Origin: Protonemura montana
Lineage: Eukaryota > Arthropoda > Insecta > Plecoptera > Nemouridae
Length of the DNA stretch: 64,000 nucleotides
Direction of reading: 5' to 3'
Assembly: GCA_947568835.1 (NCBI GenBank)
Contig: OX387611.1
Coordinates: 4,468,001-4,532,000, forward strand
The notes beneath the pieces are model-generated. The model worked only from the letters and a program-made list of their open reading frames with translations, was not told where the DNA came from and did not search any database. Both the position numbers and the translations under genes were made by a program. This document shows, piece after piece, positions 1 to 9,892 of the stretch (its first letter is position 1; every line of letters begins with the position of its first letter).

Positions 1-696
1 AGCACTTTTCAGTGTTTTGGTTCGCCTATCAAGACGTTTGGGCTTCTAGCTAACGACCCGTTAATGATAACGAAAAAATAAAAACACTGATAAAAAGCTG
101 AGAAAATTTCGAAAATTTCGAATTGAAAAAAAATCTTAATAATATAAAAACTACCCTTAATGTACAAACATCCCCTAAATTGAGATGAAAAAAGATTCCC
201 CATACTTTGAACCTGACGAAAATTTAAAGAAACATCACCAAAGAACTGGTTAAGCTTATCTGAAAGTTTCGTGATGGAACTCGCAACAGTTTTTCAGATA
301 TTTTTTTATTACGATTTCTGAATCGAAGTGGAATGTCACAATTTTACGAGATGTGCTAATTTACCTACTACACATATTTAATCGAGAAAAAATTTTTATC
401 TCAAAAACTGGCGCGTTATTCGTCACGAAACTTTCAGATCAGCTTGGCCAGTTCTTTGGTGAGGTTTTCTTAAATTTTTGTTAAGTGAAAAGTAGGGTAA
501 ATTGTTTTTACTCTTAATTTAGGGGATGTTTGTACATTAAGGGTAGTTTTTATATTTTTAAGATTTTTTTTCAATTCGACATTTCCTAAATTTTCTCATC
601 TTTCTATTGGTGTTTTTATTTTTTCGTTATCATTAACGGGTCGTTAGCTAGAAGCCCAAACGTCTTGAAAGGCGAACCAAAACACTGAAAAGTGCT
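1..696. mobile_element. Foldback (long inverted-repeat) element
   Basis: The first ~300 bases and the last ~300 bases are near reverse complements: the left end starts AGCACTTTTCAGTGTTTTGG and the right end (677-696) is its complement. The pairing continues inward through the block with ACGGGTCGTTAGC (left complement near 46-58, right near 638-650), the TACATTAAGGGTAG block, and the CTGAAAGTTTCGTGA block (left 261-275, complement near 423-437). Only about 60-80 central bases are unpaired. No transposase frame is present, so it would be a non-autonomous foldback or MITE-like element. The left terminus coincides with the window edge, so a target-site duplication cannot be checked and the element may extend further left. 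Confidence 0.8.
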
Positions 697-1380
697 CAAG
701 TTTGGACTGCTACTGCGCATGAATGATGCGGGACAAAATTTTGAAAAAAATAGTGAAAGTCTGTTCTAAGTCTACTTTATGCCTAAGCATACTTTTATTT
801 CATATAAAAGTTGGTCAGGTTTAATGATGTGTTGATTTTGTGTGAACTATCCCATATGCACGTAAACACATGTAAAAGCATGCGTTTTTTTTCACACGGC
901 GATACTTTTTAATTTTTATCTCAAAATTCCCTCGGTGTCCCACTCTGAAACTTTCAGAAAATGGAGTTTATACTAATAGCTATCAAATAGAATTTTTTTT
1001 AAGAAAATCAAAATAGTATTTAAAAATATAATAAGGGTAGAAAAAATAAAAAGGGGGAAGGGGGGGATTTTTTACTTTTTTTTAAACGAAATTTATGTTT
1101 TATGAAACAAAATTTCAATACCTTTCATACACAATTTTTTCATTAATCTATCTTATCTACAGCCGACGCAATTTGAGAAAGAAAAAAGACGCGTGTACCC
1201 CAAAATTCAGTGCCATCCCGCAGTTTCGGGGCCGTACCGGGCGAACCATTTGACTCAGAGGCAAACAAAAAAATACGTCAACAAGAGAAATAATGTGGTC
1301 ACCATCCTACCAAGTTTGGTCGATTTCTGAGAGGTGACGGTTTTTTGGTCGGTTGATTTGACATGGAATGACCCATGTAC
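697..1380. other. AT-rich intergenic stretch, no gene seen
   Basis: There is no convincing coding frame. Around 900-960 the sequence (ATTTTTATCTCAAAA followed by CTGAAACTTTCAG) resembles the inner arm of the foldback element at 1-696, so part may be an eroded copy of the same family. Homopolymer-rich tracts lie near 1040-1080. Confidence 0.5.
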
Positions 1381-2108
1381 AGGTTAGGTTCGGTTAGGTT
1401 AGGTTAGGTTAGGTTAGGTTAGGTTAGGTTAGGTTCGGTTAGGTTAGGTTAGGTTAGGTTAGGTTAGGTTAGGTTAGGTTAGTTTGGTTAGGTTAGGTTA
1501 GGTTAGGTTAGTTTGGTTAGGTTAGGTTAGGTTAGGTTAGGTTAGGTGAGGTTAGGTTAGGTTAGGTTAGGTTAGGTTAGGTGAGGTTATGTTAAGTTAG
1601 GTTAGGTAAGGTTAGGTTAGGTTGGTTAGGTTAGGTTAGGTTAGGTGAGGTTAGGTTAGGTTAGGTTAGGTTAGGTTAGGTTAGGTTAGGTTAGGTTAGG
1701 TTAGGTAAGGTTAGGTTAGGTTAGGTTCGGTTAGGTTAGGTTAGGTTAGGTTAGGTTAGGTTAGGTTAGGTTAGGTTAGGTTAGGTTAGGTTAGGTTAGG
1801 TTAGGTTAGGTTAGGTAAGGTTAGGTTAGGTTAGGTTCGGTTAGGTTAGGTTAGGTTAGGTTAGGTTAGGTTAGGTTAGGTTAGGTTAGGTTAGGTTAGG
1901 TTAGGTTAGGTTAGGTTAGGTTAGGTTAGGTTCGGTTAGGTTAGGTTAGGTTAGGTTAGGTTAGGTTAGGTTAGGTTAGGTTAGGTTAGGTTAGGTTAGG
2001 TTAGGTGAGGTTAGGTTAGGTTAGGTTCGGTTAGGTTAGGTTAGGTAAGATTAGATTAGGTTAGGTAAGGTTAGGTTAGGTTAGGTTAGGTTAGGTTAGG
2101 TTAGGTTA
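1381..2108 (+). repeat. Interstitial (TTAGG)n telomere-type array
   Basis: About 145 tandem copies of the insect telomeric pentamer TTAGG run with the G-rich strand on the plus strand. Variants TTCGG, TGAGG and TAAGG are scattered through it. The variants recur in phase: TTCGG units at about 1726 and 1836 are 110 bp apart, each preceded about 21 bp earlier by GTAAGG, and a related GTGAGG/TTCGG pair occurs near 2005/2026. The array has therefore grown partly by copying longer blocks. Unique-looking sequence on both sides makes it interstitial, not a chromosome end in this assembly. Confidence 0.9.
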
Positions 2109-2599
2109 CCTTACCAAGCAGATAGCGATCGTGGACTACACTACGAACTGCCAAACCAGGCGAGTCTTTAAATGCACACGAGGAAGTGGCTGTGCTGAAG
2201 CGTGAAAACGCCATCCTCACAAAATTAGTGCAAAGTATGCAGCTGTTTATGCTGTGTGTGCTGTTTATAGATTTTTATTTGCACATTGCTTGTAAACGAT
2301 GCTGAAAAGGTCCAAGAAATAGAAAAACACCACGAGACTCGCGAAACATTTTCAGAGATTTGATCCAAACATGCTGCTAAATTTAAAACATGGACCATCC
2401 TTTGCAGGAAACGGTTTGATAATGCACTGCCAAAAGAACTTAGACAAACAAAAGGGGGTGCACTTAAACGTTAATAAAAAGAATGCTTTATAGAAAATTG
2501 TTTTTGTAGTGTCACAAGGAATGTGTTTTGTAATTAGCATTAGTTTTAATTACAATACAAGAACATGTACATGTTCAATCTAGAGACAAGAAAATGAAA
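2109..2599. other. Intergenic stretch between telomere-type array and protease remnant
   Basis: I see no recognisable gene or RNA. This is the 3' flank of the minus-strand protease locus. I searched it for a serine-protease terminal exon with a Gly-Asp-Ser-Gly-Gly motif and found none. Confidence 0.5.
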
Positions 2600-2708
2600 T
2601 GAAACGCATTTGTTGACGCCTGTTGGTGTAGCCAACGTGGATGTTGGAAATGCAAATCACTTGAAGACACCGTTGCGTGAGAAATGCACCACGAGGTCCT
2701 CCGTGTCG
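2600..2708 (-). pseudogene. Decayed terminal exon of the clip-domain protease
   Basis: Read on the minus strand after an AG at 2710-2709, this stretch gives SDTEDLVVHFSRNGVFK, then a stop, and further on in another frame HVGYTNRRQQM. In trypsin-like proteases the last exon begins with GDSGGPL plus a hydrophobic strand and ends near a VYTN-V motif. The nucleotides CGACACGG-AGGACCT--CGTGG fit a Gly-Asp-Thr-Gly-Gly-Pro-Leu ancestor with about three bases lost. The distance between the two motifs is shorter than in the family. This suggests a broken exon with Thr at the catalytic Ser position, frameshifts and a stop. The similarity is short; an unrelated sequence remains possible, with the true last exon lying left of the window. 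Confidence 0.4.
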
Positions 2709-2751
2709 CTCAATGGCAACACCAGTACTCTGAACAGGCTTAATGGTTGGT

Positions 2752-2796
2752 GCTTAGAGAAAAGAATATGTGTTTCTTATTCTTTTCTCTAAGGTT
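2752..2796. repeat. Short perfect hairpin at protease exon 6 donor side
   Basis: AGAGAAAAGAATA on the left pairs with TATTCTTTTCTCT on the right around a loop of about nine bases; flanking GGTTGGTG is repeated directly outside the arms. It lies just 3' (minus strand) of the exon 6 splice donor of the protease gene and may mark a small inverted duplication inside that intron. Confidence 0.7.
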
Positions 2797-2807
2797 GGTG
2801 TACAAAC

Positions 2808-5687
2808 CATTGCATGAGTCTTCGAAAGCGTCACCTGGGCACATCTGTTTGCTGCTGATGTAATTAGGGTCCTCGTCTAGTGTTCTGTTGGCTGCGCTGC
2901 ACTGGTTCAATGTGGCGACGGGAACCGATTGCTTCATCAACATCTGGCTGCCCTTGTCGTTCGCTGAGTGGGCAAAGTCAGTCGGGGATTAGCATGAGGC
3001 GACCTCATTGAGAGGTGAATTGAGGTGCAATTTCCGCATGGGAACAAAAATCGAGTCAGGGGGCTCTGCAGGGACTCTTAAGGCACCTTGCTGTTTAGGG
3101 TTTTGATTTAAGTAGTGTTTATTAGAAAAATACTGTCATCAGAAACAATAAAACAGTTGATTTGGTACGTTTTGCTCGAAGCTGCCAAATGCGGAAATTT
3201 GACACAAAATAAAATTGAGTTGCTTCGAATTCTAACGCTACGTTAGAGATTATGTCGAGCATTGTTCCAAACGTTTTAATACTAAACGTCGCCTTGTAGG
3301 CTAAGATGAGATTTGTGTAACAAATTGAAGATCTAAGGCGGTGAGTTACTACAGACTGTCTTCAGGCACCGAAATTTTACAAACACTGAGCAGCCGTTGA
3401 TAGGGAAAGCCTGTGCTCGGCAAAATAGGTACGAAATATAATTGTTCTGAAAAGCAACATATGTGTTTGGCAATTGAATATCTAATTTACTGTTCAAGAC
3501 ACTGGATATTAGCATGCTTGAAATGAAATCGTGGCACTCACTGTCCTCGGTTCGTTCCCAGCCCGCTATTGTCATATTCAAGTGCACGAGATTCAGTTGC
3601 CCTGCCTTGCCCAGCGGAAGACAGATCGGGTTGATCTCCTCTGCAAAATATACTTGTTTATTCGTTGTGTTTCATTTGTGGTCGAAGCTGTCAGTTCGCT
3701 GACAACCATATTTGCCCATTCTATGTAGTGCCAAGAAGCAACGGGCTACATGCACGAATTTTCGCCAAAAAGCAATCAAGACAAGACCAAGAACACGTTT
3801 TGCCGTTTAATTTCAGACTCAGACACGGGATTTGGGGCGTAGACTTACCTGTGTAAGTTACTGGAGTTGCCAGTTCAATTAGGGCGATGTCGTTAGCGAC
3901 TACCTTTCGTCGGTATTGCGGATGCTTGAACGTGCGCAAGACATCCACGTCCACGGGATCCGGGAAGAAGAACTCCCCATCGTCCAGCTTCTGGCAATCG
4001 GGATTCGTGATCAGGTCGTGCTCGCCCAATCGAATCTTCAGTCTGCAGAGTGAGTGGTGATTGAGGGTATTCAGTATTACCGTTGTAGAGGCAGAACGGT
4101 AATGTTACACTTTCTGCGTGAAAGATTGCCGCCAACTGACTACTTTATCGACAAAAATGCAGAGTACGGGAACACCCCGTCAAGTGGAGCCACTGTCGTG
4201 TGAAATTTAATTTCGATATTTCTCGTAGGTTTAGTCGCTTTTGAGACTTTTCATGCTCAAAAATCTCCGTCAATGTTTACCTCAACGATTGATATACACG
4301 TAACTATATTTTCTATATCTTATTTGTATTTTATTTATATTACCCAAGCTGAAACTCAAATCAGTACAAGCTAATCTCAGAATTGGCATTCAAATATCTT
4401 ACAGGTTGCTGTTGATGCAGTGGGCTGCGGTCAGGACCCAGCGTTGGTTGATCAGTGTTCCATCACAGTTAAAGTCAATTCTGCTTCCTAAGAACCACAC
4501 GAAACCGACGAAACGCTCAATTCACAATTGTGTTAATCTAGAAACAGGCTTGTAAAGCTGTCTGGCTATGCCAATTGTGGGGCCAAAGGTTATCACACAA
4601 AGGACACTATCTATGATGCCCTCGTGTTCAATTAAATTGCTAAAGACCAGAAGTTTGTAATGTTTCAAACAATTATCTTTTTTCTTATTTGTAAGTGTGA
4701 ATACAGCCCAACTCACAATCACGGACTGTCTAACAGTAATTTAACATTGAGATTTTTTGGTCAACTGTGCTACCAGAGTAAGTTTTTACTGAAACCATTT
4801 TCGGGCGGTCTATCTCTACGTCGGCCAGGAACCACCGTCTTTAAAACATAGTACCGTTGAGTGTGCATATAGTACAGCTTCGTGACACACATTTTTATAT
4901 CCCAGAAGCGCCATCCAAGGGAACTCTCCCACGCTCGTCTCGAAGTCTTCCGATATCTTAACCGTGGTGGCGAGTCCGCAAGTCGGCTCGTTCTGAAACG
5001 GGCCGGCGCTTTTCTTGCAGCAAATGCCGGGGTTGTGCAAGTCCACGGGAAGCAACGGGCACTTCTCAACCAACGCGCGCAGCATTTTTTCGTCTGATAC
5101 CGGCATGGGTTGTTTCTGAAGTAATTTTAATAGCGCTGGACAGTCTTTGATCCTCTTGCATTCTCCCGCCGAGTTGTCGTTCGTGGTGCAGGCATCGTCT
5201 ACCAGCGCGGCGTCTGCAATGTGAGAGACGGGGCGTTTAGCAAAGCCCTTCGGAAAAAATTCCGACTCATGACAATTATCTGTAAATATGGATGTGCAGA
5301 CAACTTTCTGACACCGGCCATGCGCTCAAATGTATAATTCAGCTGCTCTGCATGAAGTGGGAAGAGGTCGACATTTTTGGATTTTTTTAGAGAGCCACAT
5401 TTAGTAACAATGTCAGCTTTAAGTCCCAGGGACATTTTTTGAGAGAATTATTTTCAAACAAATAAGTCAGCCGTAAAAACGGAAACTTCTCGTGGAGATG
5501 ATCTATGGTACTAGCAGTAGTTTGATATCTCTGTGATAACAACTTTGTAAGCAACGTTGTAATTACCTACAAGTTTGAATACTTTTAATAATTCATACAT
5601 GATATACTTGTTAAGTACAAAAGTAAATGCGTTTTGTTCCTTACATGCACCCGCCAGCAAACAAGTGACAAGCAACCAGTTCCACAT
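2808..5687 (-). CDS. Clip-domain serine protease (six exons, catalytic Ser exon not intact)
   Basis: Predicted secreted trypsin-like protease of the arthropod clip (CLIPB/easter-like) group, which act in prophenoloxidase and Toll cascades. Exons on the minus strand: 5645-5687, about 4891-5213, 4403-4487, 3849-4042, 3542-3640, 2808-2963. All have AG/GT borders and phases that agree, except the exon 2/3 junction, where two or three donors fit. Exon 1 encodes signal peptide MWNWLLVTCLLAGA. Exon 2 holds the six Cys of a clip domain (ACTT, GEC, KDC, EKC, ICC), then GEFPWMALLGYK. Exon 3 has LTAAHC (catalytic His), exon 4 NDIALIEL (catalytic Asp), exon 5 INPICLPL and IAGWERTED, exon 6 QSVPVATLNQC and ends EDSCN, just before the expected GDSGGP. 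Oddities: the activation site reads VK-ISED instead of R-IVGG, the usual GWG is GWE, and the Ser exon is apparently decayed (2600-2708). It may be a protease homologue or a pseudogene. Confidence 0.85.
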
Positions 5688-6352
5688 GTTGACTCGAAAG
5701 AAACAGGACTAGGAATGGCGTTGAGCCAACTGAAGCATCGCGCAGAGACCACTTGGTCGGCCATTTTAATCACGAACTATGACCTCCTATTTTGCATTGA
5801 TTTTTTATCGCCGTGTGGCACAGAAAGATGTGATTTTATTGACCTTTCTGGGAGAGCTGCTGGTGGTTTGTCCTAAAACATCACACGAGAATGATCTAAT
5901 TTTTTTTTCTTCTGAATCTCAGACAGTTGATATGCTTTTGATCTGAGATATTTATAGGAATGTTTTTCTCCATCTAAACACTTCACTTGACACGTTTTGT
6001 AGTTGAACACCTCAATAGCTGTCGCCGGTTCTAGCAAATGCACCTTTATTATCTGCTTTAGGTCACAAGAATAAAATATCCATTACAATGTGGGAAACGA
6101 GCAAGTTTGGTACCTAATAACAATTACTTATAAAATACGTTAAATCTTGAAAAAGTGTTCAGTGGGCCAGTTTACAACTACACATAAAAAAGTATACGAG
6201 CCAACCATTTTTTTAGAACATTTTCGGAAAATTTGCACTTAAAAGATATTTTTTAGTTAATTTAACAGTTTATACCGTCCCCAAATGGAGAATAAAGAAA
6301 TATATATATATTGTTCCCTGGATCCCCCAGGAAAAGAAGATGGAGATACTAA
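5688..6352. other. Upstream flank of the protease gene, no further gene seen
   Basis: AT-rich sequence 5' of the minus-strand protease start, so any promoter for that gene should lie in its first few hundred bases. I see no clear TATA or initiator match worth naming and no repeat family shared with the rest of the window. Confidence 0.4.
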
Positions 6353-6655
6353 AGACACCCCTTAAACACGGAATTTTGCTCGCAATTCTCCACAAACCTC
6401 AACCCTCTCATCCGAGACCAAATCACATCCTATCCAAACCTACACGACAACCTTATTCAACCACCAAACTTCGCCATTGAAAGGCTCGGCTTTCACCTCG
6501 ACTTCCGGTCCAAGCGACGTCCTCCACCACCAGGTGGCATCGCCGCCCCTAAACGCCGCCAAACTCCAAAAAGCATTGACTTGCCACTATTGACCACTAA
6601 TGACACTGCCACGAACGGCCTAGTGAGCCAGACTTGCCGGACCAAGAACACCTGA
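6353..6655 (+). other. Unrecognised open frame without ATG (100 codons)
   Basis: A stop-to-stop frame, noticeably richer in G+C than its surroundings, reads NPLIRDQITSYPNLHDNL and later RLGFHLDFRSKRRPPPPGG, ending KNT-stop at 6653-6655. There is no start codon at its 5' end. It could be an exon or a fragment of a transposon polyprotein. I do not recognise the family. The shift in base composition runs on to about 6870. Confidence 0.2.
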
Positions 6656-6984
6656 TGTGTCAGCATCAGCGAGTCTTCAAGTCCACCAGTCTTCAAACTT
6701 TCCACGTACGCATGAAGCGAATCGAGTCCAGTCCGACCCTCCGTACCACCATCACATGACCATTAAATGATCATCACGGATCATTGCTGATCATCGGGTC
6801 ACATCATGCGGAGCCGAGACGAAGCTTCGGCACTTGCCGAGGCTTGGAGGATTACATGGTGCCATCTATCACAGGAGCCACTATTTTTCTAGAAAATGAG
6901 TTAACCGCTGAATGAGAATCCAATAAAACACTGTAGAATACTAATTTTATGTTAATGGTACCTACATACAAACACAAACACACA

Positions 6985-7235
6985 AATTTCCCAAATAAAA
7001 ATTCGCTTGTACACCAATCACATCTACAAAGTCTTTTTTTTATTGAAAAACGATGTCATAGGCAAATTAAAACCTATTCTATGGTAAAATGATTTATACT
7101 AAGTTTTTTTAAATCCTAAAATGTATCATATACCTGTGCGAAAAAATGTTCAGACATCTATTAAAGCTGTGGAGTTGTATTGAAAGCCAATTTAGTTGAT
7201 AATTTATAAAGTTTATTTAGATATAATGATTTAGT
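6985..7235 (-). other. Conserved 3' flank (UTR-like block) of orphan tetraspanin exon
   Basis: This block matches 15312-15542, the sequence directly downstream (minus strand) of the last exon of the second tetraspanin gene. Shared landmarks include CCCAAATAAAAATT, GATGTCATAGGCAA/AATGTCATAGGCAA, TTAGTTTTTTTAAA-like text and CCTGTGCG, in the same order and spacing. It is best read as a duplicated 3' untranslated/downstream region accompanying the exon at 7236-7283. Confidence 0.65.
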
Positions 7236-7283
7236 TTAGCAACAAGAACACACTAAAACGCTAGCGCACACCGCGGCCACAAA
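7236..7283 (-). pseudogene. Orphan tetraspanin terminal exon (third copy or alternative last exon)
   Basis: On the minus strand, after acceptor GTTGCAG, the frame reads FVAAVCASVLVCSCC-stop (15 codons). It aligns with the terminal exon of the second tetraspanin gene (FVAAVCTCVLVCSCCCG) and less closely with that of the first (FVTALLTCILVRRCCG). The last ~55 bases of the preceding intron (AGATCG...CATTGGTC) are also shared with both genes. It would encode the end of the fourth membrane span plus a Cys-rich cytoplasmic stub. I found no matching exons 1-5 between here and 9892, so it is either a relic of a lost third gene or an alternative last exon for the 9893-14527 gene. Confidence 0.65.
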
Positions 7284-7345
7284 CTGCAACAGATCGAACC
7301 AAAACATTGGTCATGGGTTTTAAGGCCACCCGGAGGCTAGCCGTA

Positions 7346-9892
7346 GACCATTTTTAGGTTAATTTTCCTGGCTAGCGGCTGAACCATATTAGCTGAAATA
7401 AATTAGGAACATTCCTGGGACTATTCTCTTTAAATCGACTCGAGATTTTTTCAAAATATTGATTTTTTTTTTTTTATTTCAATTTTACCATTTTACAAGA
7501 AAAAAACAAAAATATTTGACTTAAAAAAATCACACAAACCAGAAAAAAAAAATGCCCAAAAAGTCCATGTCGAAACTCAAGTCTAATATCAATGAACCAT
7601 CTGTAAAATTTTCAAACTGATCCATAGAGTAAGTCCCGAGATAAATGTTCCAAACATTTAAAAACGTCGAACTGAGATAACGCGATAGTAAGCGGCACTG
7701 TGTTTTTTCCTCATATGGGTTTTGAGCAGAAAACAGTCACACACGGATAAACCAGATAATTTTTTGTGGACACAATAATCAATATATTCGATCCGTGGTT
7801 GGTTATTAACAATCCTAAGATATTAAAGTAATTAATAAATAAAAAAACAAAAAAAATTCCAAAATCTACTCCAAGCTGTTGTATTTAGTAATTCAGTCGA
7901 GTTTTAGCTGTCAAAGCGACAGGACGTTCATTTCGCAAGCTCCTGGTTTTATCCAGTCGCGAAGTATTGAAAAGGTCGAACTATTCTGCCCACTTGTACT
8001 TTGCATCTCATTCCACTGCTAGAATTCAGTCTAGCCATTGAGCAAATTATATCATGTTGTAAACACTACCAGGCTTATCGCACTGGAAGGATTATTATTT
8101 ATCAAGTTATTCTCCAACCATTGCAACAACAACAACAAAAACCTACTAAATCGGGAGTTTCATTATTTTCTTGATATCATTGCGTTCGTGATAACATCCA
8201 GATTTCAAATCAATTTCAATCGATTTTCTAGCACAAGAAATGTGGAACGCCAAATGCGTTCGCGCGCTGTAAAATAATGATATCTCGTATCCTTGCAAAT
8301 GAGTCATCGCTATTCGCTAAGCCTTCTTATCGCAAGAGCTCTGCGCTTGAAGCGAGGAAATTAAAATACTCACCAAAATTCTTAGAGGAGATAAAAATTA
8401 ATACATTTAAAATCGATTGATTTCTTGATTTCAATTCTTTGGTGATTACTATCGTAACTGCATCGACTTGTAACTGATGATCGTTTTTTGTACGAACTTT
8501 AGAGTCAATTTTGACCGAGGAATAAAAAATTTCCAGAATCTTGTGCACATAACAATGCGGTAAAATCCAATCTCTCTGTTGACTACTCAACGCAATCGCA
8601 AGATTTTTTTGTTCAGATAAATTGGTAATCTGGTTCTCGTAATTGGCTTAAGATACGTAAGACAGTAAATGGTTTGAAGATTTGATATCCTCGAATGGCA
8701 TCTGCATACTGTGAATCTGTGAATAAATAATGTATAGCCACAAGAATATGTAGCGCTTATATGTCAATCGCTAGTGTTGAAGAACCCGAATCGTTAGTCC
8801 GAATGAAATACAAGTCCAACTGTTCCCGCTCCTTCGCAAAATAATGGCAAAATAATAATGTGGAACTGAAGTCTGGTAGGCAAATCATACTTGCTACACA
8901 TTCTAAAATCGCGCGCTATGTTTACAAATCTCAGCTCAATCATTGGGAATTAAAGAAATTTCACTCGAGGATTACAGCGATAAGACCATTTGCAGACTCA
9001 CTTGCCTCATGAAAGAATGCAAAGTCGCGCTCGAAGTAGCTGCTATCGGATATTTACCACTAGCTAGCAGGCACTTGCATCAGCCTGAATGTATGCAATA
9101 TGCATTTTCACGGCTTCGACATGCCCGAAAAGTTGCGCCACGCAAGCGTTTACCTGGCTCAAACCAGTACCTACATCGTTTGTCCGATCGCGTTGAAACA
9201 CACATATTTGAGATTTGCACGCTTCAGATTTTATCACATCCTTCACATGATTTTCATGGATCATTTTTTTGTGCAACTGACGATCGAATCAATTTTATAG
9301 CTGTGAACACCAAAATTGTTCGTGTGAGAAGAATATGATGAGGTTATTCTGGAAAAAATCACGGACTCTTAAACTCGTGTTTTTGCGGTGCTGGTTGGTG
9401 CCAAGTAGTATAGTTATCTTCAAATTTAATATCACCTTAGATCGATAGATAGATTAGATTAGATGGATCTAGATAGGCGGATTAGATAGATGCGTAAAGA
9501 CATAAGACTTGATCAAGTCTTCTTAAGGGCAAAAAACTATACTTTCTGAGCATTTTTAGTACTCTTGGTTTTGGTCCCATTAAAGGCTTTTGGAACGGCA
9601 TCTGACAAAACTCGAGAACTTTTTAAAATATGCTTTAAATCGAGTTACAGCTAAACCAAAATGCCCACTCCCTCAACATCAACAGCAGCCGCCAGGCAGC
9701 GGGTACTGTTCGTTGATTTTACAAAATGTTCCAAAAAACCCATAATTTATTAAATATGAATGACATATTTTTACAAAAAGTAAGAATAGCGATAAATTTG
9801 CATGAATGACCAAGACAACCATTAATTGTGTAGAGAAAGAGTAAGAAAGTGCGACTGATTCTGACTGCGATCTTCAGGTCTTTTCGAAGTGT
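7346..9892. other. Intergenic stretch 3' of the first tetraspanin gene
   Basis: Mostly AT-rich with no recognised gene. It contains the unassigned frame at 8943-9338. A GATA/GATT-rich patch lies near 9436-9492 (TAGATAGATTAGATTAGATGG). Confidence 0.4.
8943..9338 (+). other. Unassigned 131-codon open frame
   Basis: The longest non-repetitive ATG frame in the window. It begins MGIKEISLEDYSDKTIC and contains CRLTCLMKEC, a spacing faintly like odorant-binding proteins, but the remaining Cys pattern does not fit. The minus strand is also open over part of it. No signal peptide, domain or splice context supports it; it may be chance. Confidence 0.15.

Noticed and set aside
1381..2108. True chromosome end (telomere)
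   Set aside because: Ordinary sequence, a gene and transposons lie on both sides, so the array is interstitial in this assembly.
3721..4135. Separate minus-strand genes starting at MGEHDLITNPDC or MAAIFHAESV
   Set aside because: These are reading-through frames around exon 4 of the clip protease; the splice sites at 4042 and 3849 join it to the neighbouring exons.
8943..9338. Odorant-binding protein
   Set aside because: CRLTCLMKEC recalls the C-x3-C motif, but the remaining Cys spacing, a signal peptide and splice context are missing.
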